64,000 nucleotides of DNA from Ceratothoa steindachneri (GCA_963969495.1 OZ018321.1:191960985-192024984); one strand, 5' to 3'; shown: positions 24,481 through 37,410, counted from the stretch's first letter. Translations and numbers: made by a program. The notes: generated by a model from the sequence alone, not told the origin.

Positions 24481-25600
24481 ATGACTAACGACGTACTAAA
24501 GATAAGTCTCAGGACACTCCTTGAAAGGTCAAAGCCTAATCGGGGAGATGTCTTTTACATTGTCTACGGGGAGCTAGATGTAGCTCTTGTTAGACTTATC
24601 AGCACCCCTTTCGGCTACACGGCAATCTGCCAGAATGAAAAGGATGTAGAACTCCTGGCTTCGTCCAAAGCTACTACAGTATTTAATACCATCAACTTAA
24701 CTCCCCAAATCCTATCCCAAATACAGGCACACCATAGCGTTGTCTGTCGTAAACTAGACCCTTTGGTGGGGCACCACTCAAGCGCCGAAATCACTCAAAA
24801 GGTCGAGAGGAACCATCAGTGGGCTAAGGTCTCCGAAATCATAAAAATCAAAAACTACACCCACGTCTTCAATGTGTTTTTTTAAGACACAGGAATGGCG
24901 CAAAAGGCTAAAGAGTTAGATCTTCTTCTCTTTAACGTCAGGATCTGCCCTGACCAGATTGAAAGAGAAGAATTTATTCAGGGTTAAACATGTTTCAAGT
25001 GCTACAAACACAACGAGCACACAACAAAAGCATGTCCACAGACGGAAAGTGTCTGTTCCATCTGCAGTAAATATGGCTACATCTGGCGTGACTGCAGGAG
25101 CAGTGAGAGACGCTGTGTAAATTGTGACGGGGACCACGGGGCAATGACAATGTCATGCCCAGTAAAAAAAAACGGAATCAAAAAGCAACAACAACAAAGA
25201 AGAGACGAAAGAGAAGCAGAGAACAATAGGTCCTATCCTAAAGTTGCAAATACGGCAATCAGAGAGGCCTCAGCTCAACGTACCTACCTTAGGGTAAAGA
25301 GCGAACAATCATCAAAAATATGAGATATGGTTCCCGGAGAACCCTCCCTCTGAGGAAGTGCTTCGCATTCAAATGCAGACTCCCCAAATTCAAACAACTA
25401 GTAGGCAGGAAAGAGCTGTTCCCCCTCCAACAAACAATACCCCAAAAACCCTGAATCCCCAACAAATGAAACTCCCAACGCTGACGTAGAAACCTTTGTG
25501 ACGTTAACGACCTCGGAATTTTAGAAAAAGAGATCCGGTAAATCCTGATCTTCACCAGCCAGCCCATCCACACCAAAGAAACTCGGAAAGAGGAACGACT
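24481..25600 (+). pseudogene. Jockey-like LINE copy 4 ORF1 (three zinc knuckles)
   Basis: Open for 134 codons, then interrupted by stops at about 24883 and 24986. It begins MTNDVLKISLRTLLERSKPN and contains GYTAICQNEKDVELLAS and CRKLDPLVGHHSSAEI, colinear with ORF1 of copies 1 and 2. Three knuckles follow: CFKCYKHNEHTTKAC (24991-25035), CSICSKYGYIWRDC (25054-25095, with Tyr in the His position) and CVNCDGDHGAMTMSC (25114-25158). The last two have the spacing of the second and third knuckles of Jockey/I-type ORF1. A Gln/Arg-rich stretch and WFPENPPSEEVLRIQ lie downstream. The likely role is RNA binding; this copy cannot make full-length protein. Confidence 0.75.
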
Positions 25601-25612
25601 AATTAAGACACC

Positions 25613-28377
25613 ATGTACGGACAGACAAAAGACCTGACAATATTACAAATGAACACAAACGGATGGGACGACAAACAAGTGACTTACGGTAATATCATCA
25701 GACAATGCGACCCTGGTATCGTTCTGATATCAGAACACGGAATTGACAGGACACACAAGATTATTAAGATCTTTAACTACGCCATACTAACAAAGAACTA
25801 CAGCCAGGAACGTTTCGATGGCGCTGCCATCACAGTCAAAAAAGGTATTCTGTTCAAATTACTCCCAGCTTTAGACGAATCCTATCTGGCCATTGAGATT
25901 TAAACCACCCCGGGGCCACTGGTGGTGCCCACAGGGTACCAATCCCTCAATACGGGGGGACTATATCCCGATGCACAACTTTCTCCAACTGTGTGCACAC
26001 GGGAGAACAGTCCTGTTCGGGGGAGATCTTAACTCCAGATGCCAAGAATCCAGATATACCGGATTTCTAAATAAGAAAGGGTAGAACCTGAATAACCTTA
26101 TTGACATGGGTATTGTTGTCCGCATTGTGCCCGACTTCCCCACCTATTTCACCGAAATCTACGCAACAAAGCCGAATATCACCCTGACCAGCTACAATTT
26201 CCCTACAACTATTATATCCAACCCGACTCTTTAATCCCAAGCGACCACGTCGCTACCTTGATCAAGATATCTTCGAGCCCTATTCACATACCCGTCAGGA
26301 AGAGAAAATGCTTTTCCTGAGCGAACTGGGAAGAGTACTGTACCCTTCTCGGTGAGTTCAGACTTCAACCTTTCGAGGAAGCCACCCTGAAGAAATATAC
26401 CAGGAACTGGCAAGTTAACGGAGGTAATTGTGGAAGCGGACCGCGCAGCAGTATCCAACACATCCTACAAAACGTTACCAGCGCCAAGGTGGACACAGGA
26501 GCTATACGACTTAAGGGATGAATACAAAAGACTATTTGAAGAAATCAGACTGACTGGCACAGACAGAGTTAAAAACAGAAGTTTAAGAATACTAAGGACT
26601 AAAATGAAGCGACACATACTTGAACAGCAAGAACCTCTTTGGAATAACCTCATAGACAGAATGGACGAAGAAGTAGATCCCCGAACATTTCGGAATACTC
26701 TTTGAAGACTAAAGGGTAAGCCACCTGACAAGAACATACTTCTTACAAAAGACGACGGAACAAAAATGACCCCAATAGAAACGGAAGAAGTGTTCAGAGA
26801 CTACTGGAAAAATGTATTCTCCATCACACTAAAAGAGAATAAACACTTTGACCCAGACTTTGAGGAACGTATTAACGACCAGTTAAGACAAGAACTAGAC
26901 AGGACATACCCCTTCAATAATACAACTGCGGACAGAGAGATGACTGGATATGGACGGAAGATAAAAGAGGAAGAAATACTAACGACGCTACGTGCCTTCA
27001 AGCAGAGAGCAGCAGGGAAAACAGAATTTACCAAAATGAACTGGTTGAACGCCCTCATAACATCTTAGAGAGGCTGGTCAATATAATGGACGCGTGCCTA
27101 AGCTTTGGCTATTTTCCGGACGAATGGAAAATCGCCAAAATGATCTTCATTCCAAAAGCCGGGAAACCGCCGGACGGCCCAGTGAACTTCAGACCCATTT
27201 CCCTCCTCGAAGTGGCAGGCAAGGTCTTCGAAAAGATCCTTGCTAATAGAATACCAGATTTTATGGAAGATAACAACCCCCATAACGAACACCAGCATGG
27301 ATTCAGAAGAGGGAAAGGGACTGATACGGCGCTGGCAATCATCACCAAAAAGCTGGCGAAGATCGCTAGCCAAAAAAGGTACGCGGACCTGGTGCTCAAA
27401 GACGTTAAGAAGGTATTTGACAAAGTATGAAGGACTGAGCTGTAGTACAAAATACTAAGACTTGGACTAAATCCAAGACTAGAAAAAATTATATGTGACT
27501 ATGTGACTGACAGAATAGCATATGTACAAATATACGACCACAAGGGTCCAGGCTTTGAGCTGACTGCAGGCATACCGTAAGGAGGATGCCCAAGCCCCAT
27601 CCTATATAATATATACACCCTTGATCTACCCGATCCGATCAGGGAAGCTTTGCTGTACGTCTAGTTCGCCGACGACCTCACCCAGATCATGACTGCCCCC
27701 CTTCAAAAGTCTCGAACTCATGGCACAAATCACCGCCAGAGAGATAGACCACGTCAGCAGGTTCAAGAGAAGATGGAAAATCGCCACTAAGACCGAGAAT
27801 TTTAAGGTGATTCCATTTTTCCGTATGAAACGGGCTGATATCGAAACCGATAACGCCCGTATTCCATACAGTTCTAATGGGACAGTACTAGGACTAAAGA
27901 TAGCCAAATATGGATACGGTAGCCACGTTGCTCAGACAGCAGCGAGCGCGAGTGAAGGTCGAGCTTTCCAAGCTATTCAGGTTCCAAAACCTGAACACCA
28001 CCTACAAGAAGAAAATATATAACGCCCTCATAAGATCAAAGCTGCTGTATCCATCGATACCTATCTGCACTAGTGCTAAGAACAAAGTGAAACTCCTCCA
28101 AAGAGTACAGAACAAAGGAGTACTCTTAATAACAAACACCAGGAGGAGAGAAAGAAGGAAGCAGAGGGACCTACATCACACGATTCAAATGACTCCAATT
28201 AACTTGGAGCTGCAAAGTAGAGCCCTTAAAATCTGGGAAAAGGTACTACGACTCATGACGGACGAAACCAGGCAGAGACACATAGACATTCCGCTAGAAG
28301 ACAGAAACAGAAGAAGACTAGACTTTATCAGCAGTAAAGCACAAACCGAAAGGCAAGAAGAACCGATTTACACATAA
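25613..28377 (+). pseudogene. Jockey-like LINE copy 4 ORF2 (endonuclease + reverse transcriptase)
   Basis: Start ATG at 25613 (MYGQTKDLTILQMNTNGW). The EEP endonuclease shows LQMNTNGW, VLISEHGID, GGDLNSRC (about 26020) and, after a shift, SDHVATLIKI near 26240. The linker has TLPAPRWTQELYDLRDEYK (26430-26705). The reverse transcriptase shows IPKAGKPPDGPVNFRPISLL (from about 27150), KDVKKVFDKV (motif A), a degenerate PQGG at about 27580, and FADDLTQIM at 27665-27676. The C-terminal part (27910-28377) has FRFQNLNTTYKKKIYNALIR and LLITNTRRRERRKQ. Stops or shifts occur near 25903, 26220, 26705, 27068, 27430 and 27720, so it is inactive. Confidence 0.8.
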
Positions 28378-28859
28378 GAATTTACAACGACAAACAATGA
28401 ACCTCGCAAAAAATACCCAATCAGAAGAACACTATAAATAAACACAAACAAACAACGAGAGAAACACATGAGATACATAAAACACCTACAAAGGCTTGAA
28501 CGCTACAAGAAAACTACCATAATCTACACGAAACAAAACGATAACACAAACAGTAACATCACAAATCAGAAACAACGCAAACAAACATGCAAAAGAATTA
28601 CAAACCAAAAACAGCACAAGAAAAAAATAAAAGAGTACGCAAAAGAACACGAATATTAAGACAAAACAATGAGAAGAACATCAATCTCAAATAAACGCCT
28701 GCGATTCTTTACCACTAGGGAAATCTATCCCTATCTATCCATCTCCTACTATTACATACATATATGCATACATGAGTGCAATTGCAATCTTATATGCGTG
28801 TATGTATTTTCCTTTCACAACTTAATATATCCAAGTCCAAGTCCAAGTAAAAGATAGTC

Positions 28860-30940
28860 AATAAGTTATTATTATTCAAGAAGAAAAGTTATATTTCCTT
28901 TTCGCCACTTGTATACACGTCTACGCTCCCGCCTAGTAAGAAGTTGAATTCTGCTCCAAATTTCCTTTACCTTTAAAGGAAGCAACGATCATCTGATTAC
29001 CCAGCTTACGAAACCTACAAGAGAGAGAATACCTTACCCAGACCCGGTTATCTAACTCTAAGAATTGCAGAAGTTAATTAAGATGTCATGGAATGTCCAT
29101 GGGTGTTCTTTAACCTACTTCGGAGGTACTTCTTTACCAGCAGAGGAACTTTTTGCCTCTTACAGTAATTTCTTTCTAGCTCTTGTTCATCTTTCCCTCT
29201 TCCTCTTCTCCATCACAGGCACATGCCGCTCCTCACATTACCCGCCCACCACACATGGTGGGACTTGTGGTAAGTGGGTGGCGAGGAACCTGGAATTGTC
29301 AATAGGGCTTCTTACCCTTTCCTGCCACCTAAGGGGCGGAAGGGAGGAGGCCGCCGGCCGGTCCATCCATCCCTTCCACAAAAAAGGTCTCCTGTAATAA
29401 TATCTTCTTTAACCACGTAAGAGGACGCTCGTTTAGTCTGCCCTCTACAAACACATTCACTCTGTTGCTTATCGTACAGTAAAGGTGTAATTTGTTTGGC
29501 AGCCGTACACGAAAGGATCCTCGTTCAGAGATCTTCCCAGAAGTGGTATGCGAGTGAGCTTCAATGTACTCCTTTCTATCCTTCCACTTGCAAATAATGG
29601 TTATGACGAAAATACCAGGTGTGCTACATTTTTATGAAGCCTTTCCATACCCCCATTCTATTAATATACTGCCATAGTCTGTTATCAAAGCTCTCGATAT
29701 GTTTGTTTGTCTGTTCACTCTCGTCGATTAAATCGAAAATAAAAACTTAGTTTCATGTAATCACCCGTAAGTAAATTAAAAGACTCAGAACCCTCTAGCT
29801 AGAAGGACAATATGCAGGCAACAATCATAATGGAATTATATTTTGAAAGAAGTTTCCTTTTTTCTCTCTCGCATTTTCGGCTATTTTATTCAATAAAAGG
29901 GCTATTATCAAAGACATTGGGACTATTTCTTTTTTGTGTGTGTTCAGGTAAAGATGCGTTTGGTTGAGGCATTGAATAGAATAGGAAACACGTTACAAAA
30001 TTAAATAAAAGATAAGCTATATTATTTTATTGCCATCTATAAACACATGAGAAAAAAAGTATCCTATTTCCAAAAGATAGCGAAATGGAGGAAGTAAATA
30101 GACAGTTTAATAATAAGACAAATTTGATTCAATATTTAGCATTATTATGACTAGTATTGATTTGTATCCTTTTACGGTTATAATATTGTTACACGCAGAG
30201 CCCAATTTGGGAGAGAGCCATTGATAATGACGGAATCTCCTCAACGATCCGGTTCGAAGTCTCAGAAATGAAATCAAGTCGTACTTATGCCTTATCAAGC
30301 TGGTCCGCAAACTGCCTTAGGTATTACAACATGCGCCATTGGCTCAATATGCTGAAGCTGAAACCTGGGGGATTGCGTGCCCTCCAAGCCCCAACATCTG
30401 AAAGTCGATCCTTAGCTATACATAACTCTTCCACATAATTTCACTTCCACCTTCTACACCACTTTCGGAGTGGAGATGCTCACGTTGGTTTTTGGCTTCA
30501 TAGCCTTAAGTAAGTAGTAATAACGAGGATAATGCTTGGGCAAGCACTATGGAGTAAGAGAGTTCGTATGTGAAAGAGCAAAGTGCGTCAGGTGTAGGAA
30601 CTTGGCGACCTGGGGGATGGGTAATCATCCACGCTCAGCTTTTATTATGCAGAACAAAAATGTCAGATCGAAATGTCATGTAGAACAAAGAACATCAATG
30701 GCATGGCTGTAATATCGTATGGTATTGAAAAGCATATTAGATTGCTGCACTGTGGCATTAAAGGCGTTTTAGAGTGAAAGTATGGATGTGTGGCAACCTT
30801 TTTGAAACCGTTAGGTTCGTGATTGTTTCTAAAAGTCTTTGAAAATTCGTAGAAAATACGAATTAAGACAACACCAACAGATGAAGTTTCGATTCAAGCG
30901 AGACATCTCCTACGAGTGGGGAGAGGGATAAATTCATGCC
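28860..30940. other. unassigned stretch
   Basis: The 29065-29397 plus frame (110 codons) has a hydrophobic segment and a Gly/Arg-rich end but no family motif. The region around 29220-29370 is GC-rich compared with its neighbours. No RNA gene or transposon protein was identified. Confidence 0.4.
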
Positions 30941-31200
30941 ACTATGTAATGATGTTAAGATGTGTATGAAATGCGATTGAAAAAGAGCATAAAATGATCT
31001 TAAGATGTGTATGAAAGGCAGATTGAGAAAACAATCCAAAGTGATGTTATGATGTGTATTAAATGCGGATTGAAAAATGATGTTATGATATTTATGAAAT
31101 ACAGAGTTACAAAGTATACAAAATGATGTTATGATTTTTATGGAATGCGGAATACAAAAATGCAAAATCTTAGGATGTGTATGAGATACTGATTGAAACA

Positions 31201-31620
31201 AGGTCTACTGACCAAAAAGTTGCGTGCTCTCACTTATTCTGGTTTATGAACTTCCGACCTTCAAAACTTTCAATAATTCCAAGACTAACTTTAGAAGGAC
31301 CTTAAAAGTTATATCATTCGAAAGAGAATGTAAAGCAACATAAGGGTTTCAAATTTTGTTAAAATCGGCCTAATAGTTATGTTTTTGCCAAAACAAAATA
31401 ATTCCTGGGCTAACCTTGAGAGGAATTTGGCTATTATATAATTCAAAATAGAATGTAAAACAACATAAGGGTTTCAAATTTCGTTAGAATACACCTAATA
31501 ATTACAATGTTATTAAAAAAAAACAAAAAAAAAAAGCAAAACGGGCACCGACCGACCGACCGACCGTTATAGTTAGATGTAGAGTCGCCCGCGACTAGAC
31601 TCACACGCGACTATAAAAGA
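31201..31620 (+). repeat. dispersed repeat D, copy 1 (internal about 125-bp tandem)
   Basis: From CTACTGACCAAAAAGTTGCG onward this matches 47205-47595 in the same orientation. It contains about two internal units with CATTCGAAAGAGAATGTAAA and CATAAGGGTTTCAAATTT. It ends in an A-rich run, an ACCG tetranucleotide repeat (about 31545-31565) and a GC-rich tail. There is no coding capacity. It sits inside the 47-bp satellite and is either an insertion or a fused unit. Confidence 0.85.
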
Positions 31621-32091
31621 ATACAAAAAAGATGTTATGAAGTGTATGAAATGCGGATTAACGAAAGAATATTAAATGATTATAGGATGTGTATGAAATA
31701 TCTAAACTAATATTATGATGTGCATGAAATGCGGATTGTCAAAAAATGTTGTTATGGTTTGTATGAAATGCAAATTAACAAAATAACAGAAAATGATGTT
31801 AGGATGTGTATGAAATGCGAATTAACAAAAGAATACAAAATGATTTTATGATATGTATGAAGTGCGGCTAAAGAAAATAAGACAAATGATATTACGATGT
31901 GTATGAAATGCGGGGTAACAAAAATACAAAATTATTCTCTGATGTTTATGCAATGCACTTACCCCCCATTCCCCCCCCCAAATGATGTTTTGGTGTGTGT
32001 TAAATGCGGACAAATAAAATGTGGAATATGTATATAAATGAGAATTCACAAAAATAATACTAAATGATGATTAATTATCATCATCATTAAC

Positions 32092-32525
32092 TCTATAATT
32101 TAAGAAGGGATTTTTTTTTAGTATTTGAATAATAATTTCATCTTAGTTTGGTTATGACTTATGTTTTTTATCAAAGTTATTTCTAATAATTCTTTTATAA
32201 TATCAAAAAACAAAATGGTGAAGTTCAGAAATAAATATAAGTATCGAAATTTTGTGAATTTTTTAAACCCAAAGAATTACAAATGGTGAAGTTCAGAAAA
32301 TTTATTTTTATAGATTTTCTTCTATAACTATATTTTAGCAACGTGATATTTTGAAAAGTGGGAAATTTAGTTTCGAGTTCCTTTTCAAAATTATTATAAT
32401 TAGCGAAGTTCAGAAAATTTATAAAAATTTAACCATAGCTTTTTTTTAGATTTGAAATTTTAATCTTAGTAGCGAAGCGCAAGCTCCCTTATTAGGGGGG
32501 AGTGGCGAAGCCATTGCCTGGTTAA
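32092..32525. repeat. AT-rich interruption within satellite
   Basis: This lacks the 47-bp unit. The phrase GGTGAAGTTCAGAAA or GCGAAGTTCAGAAA recurs three times (near 32217, 32285 and 32404), so it is itself loosely repetitive. A GC-richer end (about 32470-32520) carries GCGAAGCGCAAGC and GGCGAAGCC. Probably a decayed insertion. Confidence 0.5.
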
Positions 32526-34454
32526 AGAATACAAAATTATGTTTTGATATATACGAAATGCGGAATAACCAAAGAATACAAAATGATTTTAGGATGTATA
32601 TGAAATGTCTTTAACAGAACATACAAAATGATTTTCTGATTTGCATGAAGTACGGATTAACAAAAGAATAATATGATATTATTATATGTATTGAATTCAA
32701 ATTATCAAACGATTGAGGATGTGTGTGAAATGAGGATTTTGTTTTCAAAAATGGACGTTATAATATGAATGAAAAGCAGATTTACAAAATATACAGAATT
32801 ATTATGTTATGATTTTTATAAAATGAGGAATAATCAGTTAAAACAAAATGATGTTATAATGTGTACAAATGTGGATTAACAAAAGTTTACAAATTCATGT
32901 TAGGATTTTTATGATATGCGGATTAATTACAGAATACAAAATCATTTTCTGAGATTTATGAAATACGGATTAACAAAATATGGCAAAATAATGTTAGTAA
33001 ATGTATGAAATGCGTGTTAACACAAGACAAAAATATGTTGGGATGGGTTTTAAATTCGTATTAACCTAATAAGACAAAATTATGTTATGATGTGTATAAA
33101 ATGCGGATTAAGAAAAGAATACAAAATGATGTTATAATATCTAGAAAATACAAATTAACAAAAAAAATAAGGAATGGTATTATTTTCTATATGAAATGAG
33201 CATAAAAAAATAATACAAAAATGATTTTCTGATGTGGAATTAATGGTTTACTATGTGTATGAAATGTGGATTAACAAAATAATATAAAATATTATAAATT
33301 TTATGAAATGCGTGTTAAAAACAGAATACAAAATGATGTTATGATATGTATGAAATGCGGATTAACAAAATCATCTTATGATCTGTTTAAATGCGGATTA
33401 ACAATATAAAAAAAATGATTTTATGATCTGTATGAAATGCGCTTAACAAAAGAATGCAAAATGATGTCAGGATGTCTATGAAGTATATGTATATTAACAA
33501 AATAATACAAAATGATTCTATGATGTTTATGAAATGCAGATAAAAAAAATAATACAAAATGATGTTATACTGTGTATGAAATTTGGATTAAAATAATAAA
33601 ACCAGATGATTTATGATGTGTATGAAATGATGATTAAACAAAGAATACATTATGGTTCTAGGATGTATATGGAATGTAGATTAGCAAAAGAATAAGAAAT
33701 TATCTTATAAAGTTTATGAAATGTGTGTTAGCATTAGGATACAAAATAATGTTATGATGCGTATGAAATGTAGATTAACACGTTGATGTTAGAATGTGCT
33801 TGAAATTCGAATTAATAGAAGTATACAAAATGATGTTACGATGTTAATGAAATGCGGATATCCAAAGAATGCAGACTGATTTTACGATGTGTTGAAATGC
33901 CGATTATCGAAAGAATATAAGTGATGTTAAAATGTTTATGAAATGCAGATTAACAATAAAATACAAAGTTGTTATAATATGTATTAATTTAGGATAACAA
34001 AGTAAGGCAAAATGTTATTATGATGTGTATTAAATGAGTGTTAACAAAAATACAAAAATTGTGTCATGATTTTTATGATATGCGGATTAACCAAATAATA
34101 CAAAATGATTTTAAGTTGTTTGCAAAATACATATTAACAAAAGATTACAAAATGATGTCAGGATGTCTATGAAAGGCAGATTAACTGAAGGATAGGAAAT
34201 GATGTTATGATTTTTATGAAGTGTCGATTAACAAAAGAATACAAAAAGATGTTGTGATGTGTCTGGAATGCGGATAAAGAAATTAATGCAAAATGATGTT
34301 AGGATAACTATGAAATACATATTAACAAATAACACAAAATTATATTAGGATTTGTTTGAAATGCGGATTAACATAAGAATTACAAAATGATGTTATGATG
34401 TGAATGAAGTACGGATTAGCAAAATATTACATCAAATTTCTTGTGTTAATTTAA

Positions 34455-34690
34455 GAGAGAAAACCAACAATGGCATTGGCCGTAAAAAGTAGAGGAAGTG
34501 AAAATATGTGGAAAATATATAGCCCCAGATCTGCAGGTGCATTGAAACCGGGAGGGAACACAACCCTGCGGATGTTAGCTGCAGCAAACTTGCCTAAGCT
34601 ACAACTGATATCTCCTTGCAGGATACAGCTCCGGGCCAGGAGTGGCCCGGCTTCAAGTAAAGCAGTGGATTTATATGGAACTTCAAACAT
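34455..34690 (+). repeat. dispersed repeat E, copy 1
   Basis: AGAGGAAGTGAAAATATGTGG, ATATATAGCC-x-CAGATCT, ATTGAAACCGGGAG and ACACAACCCTGCGGATGT recur with changes at 60425-60570. No protein family recognised in the overlapping short frames. 34790-35480 after it holds nothing I can assign. Confidence 0.65.
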
Positions 34691-36126
34691 CGAATTTTTA
34701 GTTAACTTTGGGTGAAAAAGTAGTGAAATCGATGATGTTCTAGTGCCTTGCTGCCATAACCCTTTCCCCAGGAGAATCGCTTCTTTCACCTAAACCTCCC
34801 CCACCATTTTGAGATTTGTTCTTAAAGGTTTATTTTTAGAGTGATCCTCCCTTGTTATTTCGTCAAGTTGATTTGTAGACGTCACAAAATATTCAGGGAA
34901 ATTTAGTTTGCAGGAACAAGAATGGAAATTCTAATAATTTGGGGGGTATAATTCGCATTATGCTACGAATTATGGGGCTACATCTCGTAGCTCCCCCCCT
35001 TCCTCTATGATTCGAGATGTGTATTTTCTGAGGTAAACATTGCTATACGTGATTAAATATCGCCTTTTTTAATCGTCGATATTCGCCTTTTCCTTTTCAT
35101 CCTCTTTTCCTATTGTAGATTTTGTATTCAAATAACCTCTTCTGCCTTTTTCTTTCCTTTCTCTGACCTACCCTTGTAGTGGGGGGGGGGGAGGCTCAAA
35201 GTCCAAAAAGGCCTTCCAAACTCCTAGGTGTGGGCCCTTAAGGGAAATGACAATTGGGCGACTAAAAATTCAAAACGCTCCAAATTCCTCTCGATTTTGA
35301 GCGAAGGAAGGAAGGAATTTTTTCATTTCGAGAAAATGGATGGAATTCTTTCGATAGAGTCTCGGGTATTTCATTAAATCGTCTCTCATTAATACATAAC
35401 GTAGTTAAGTGCAGTGGCAAGATTATGTGCATACACATACGATTGTTTTGTGTATGGGTATTACAACCAATTTCACGCTTTTCTCACTAGGGTTGGAAGA
35501 ATACCCATAAAACCGGACTAAACTCGGATATGGGTACGATGGCCTTGGAAGCATAGAATCCGAAAACTGAGAGATATGGTACGTGATTGTTCCGTGTAAG
35601 GTTAAATTGATTTGTGTATGGATAAGAAGACGTTAATAAGGTGGAAATGAAGTGTGAGTCAAAAGTTAAGCGCTGTTGGATATGATAGAGAGAATACATG
35701 TAAGAGTATTTGAGAATGATAGAGATTAAGAGAAATAGGAAAAAGAAATGTGCAAACAGGGAGATACACCAAATGTGGGGGAGAATTTGGAGAGGGATAG
35801 CGCGTAATGCAATGGATGTATGTGAATGTGCTGGCACTGGGAAGAAAGCAAGATGCAGATTGGTGGAGTAACGATTTTAAGCGGTCAGTGGAGAGAAAAT
35901 GAGAGACGTACTTGCAGAGTCTTAACATTGGAGGTGGGAAAGGTAGGAATATACGGAGGATTGTATAGCTAAGGGCAAAAATAGAAGTAAAGGAAGTAAT
36001 TAACAAGAGTCAAAAGCAGGAAATCAAGCATTTGTATGGCAGATGAAAGAAGATCCGGAGTGGAACAAGAAGTTATTCTGGAAGGAGATGAAAAAGGGAT
36101 GAAACCAAAAAGAATAAAATTTATGT

Positions 36127-37410
36127 TAACATCATGTATAAGAAAGCCCAGGTCCTTTGTTCAACAAAGAGAACATCAAGTAGAGGAAAGTCAAGGTCCT
36201 TTGTTGAACGAAGAGAACATCAAGCAGAGGAAAGTCAAGGTCCTTTGTTGAACGAAGAGAACATCAAGTAGAGGAAAGTCAAGGTCCTTTGTTTAAAGAA
36301 TAGATGATCAAGTATAAAAAGCCAAGGTCTTTTGTTTAACTAAGAGAACATCAAATAAAGTAAGCCTAGGTCCTTTGTTCAAAGAAGAGAGGATCAAGTA
36401 AAAGAAAGTCAAGGTCGTAGGTTTAACGAAGAGAACATAAAGTATATGAAAGTCAATGTTGTTTGTTCAACGAAGAGAAAATAAGTATAAGAAAGACAAG
36501 GTCCTTTGTTTAACGAAGAGAACATCAAGTATAAAAAAGCCAAGGTCCTTTGTTTAACAAAGAGCACATTAAGTATAGGAAAGCAAAGGTCCGTTGTTTA
36601 ACGAAGAGAACATTAAGTATAAGAAAGCCAAGGTCTTTTGTTTAACGAAGAGAATATCAAGTATAAGAAAGGCAAAGTCATTTGTTTAACGAAGAGTACA
36701 TCAAGTATAAGAGAGCCAAGGTCCTTTGTTTAACAAAGACAATATCAAGTATAGGAAAGCCAAGGTCATTGTTTAACGAAGAGAACAACAAGTATAAGAG
36801 AGCCAAGGTCCTTTGTTTAACAAAGAGAAGATCAACTAGAAGAAAGCCAAGGTTTTTTGTTCAACGAAGAGAACATCAAGTATAAGAAAGCCAAGGTACT
36901 TTTTCAAAGAGGAGAACACCAAATAAAGGAAAGCCAAAGTCTTTTGATCAACAAAGAGAACATCAAGTATAGGAAAGTTAATGTCCATTGTTCAACAAAT
37001 GTTCAACCAAGAGAACATCAAGTATAAAAGGCCAAGGTCCTTTTTCAAAGAGGAGAACATCAAATATATGAAAGCCAAGGTCATTTGATCAACGAAGAGA
37101 ACATCAAGTATAAGAAAGCCAATGTTCGTTGTTCAAAGAATACAACATAAAATATAAGAAAGCCAATGCCCTCTGTTCAACAAAGAGAACATCAAGTATA
37201 ACAAAACCAATGTCCTTCGAAACGAAGAGAACATCAAGTAAAAGAAAGCCAATGTCCTTTGTTCAATCAATAGAACATCAAGTATAATAAAGCCAAGGTC
37301 CTTTGTTTAACTAAGAGAACATCAAGTATAAGAAAGTAAAGGTCCTTTTTTTAACAAAGAGAACATCAAGTATAAGAAATCCAATGTCCTTTGTTTAACG
37401 AAGATGTAAA
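36127..37410. repeat. satellite array, about 44-bp unit, inside the LINE
   Basis: About 29 units by length. The typical unit is AACGAAGAGAACATCAAGTA followed by TAAGAAAGCCAAGGTCCTTT and GTTT. Units vary by point changes and small indels. The unit length is not a multiple of three, so open frames (36036-36251, 36682-36885) drift through phases and are not genes. The array starts right after a LINE linker peptide and ends before the next LINE peptide. It shares no obvious sequence with the 47-bp array 1.7 kb upstream. Confidence 0.95.

Larger units (their letters stand above)
24481..28850 (+). mobile_element. Jockey-like LINE copy 4, near full length but dead
   Basis: This is the most complete family member: ORF1 (24481 to about 25600), ORF2 (25613-28377) and a 3' region ending near three CCAAGT hexamers at 28831-28848. 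Short tandem repeats at the 3' end are common in non-LTR elements. It is on the opposite strand from the three minus-strand copies at 16.3-23.4 kb. All main domains are present in order (gag knuckles, EEP endonuclease, linker, reverse transcriptase, thumb), but stops and frameshifts occur throughout. The sequence before 24481 (23680-24480) is AT-rich with no coding signal. Confidence 0.75.
30949..34440. repeat. satellite array, about 47-bp unit
   Basis: An imperfect tandem array. The typical unit is GATGTTATGATGTGTATGAA followed by ATGCGGATTAACAAAAGAAT and ACAAAAT, about 47 bases. By length I estimate some 55 units, much diverged (single-base changes and small indels in nearly every copy). 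It is interrupted at about 31201-31620 by a dispersed repeat and at about 32092-32525 by unrelated AT-rich sequence. Short minus frames such as those at 30863-31201 and 31846-32049 simply translate the repeat (repeated HTHxNI blocks) and are not genes. Confidence 0.93.

Noticed and set aside
29065..29397. Host gene on the 110-codon plus frame
   Set aside because: No recognised domain and no supporting context.
30863..32049. Minus-strand frames with repeated HTHxNI peptides as a repeat-protein gene
   Set aside because: They are the 47-bp satellite read in one phase; phase drifts because 47 is not a multiple of three.
30949..34440. CRISPR-like array in the 47-bp repeats
   Set aside because: No distinct spacers; every part of the unit repeats and mutates equally.
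36036..37410. CRISPR-like array in the 44-bp repeats
   Set aside because: Units are contiguous and diverged with no unique spacers, and the context is a eukaryotic LINE.
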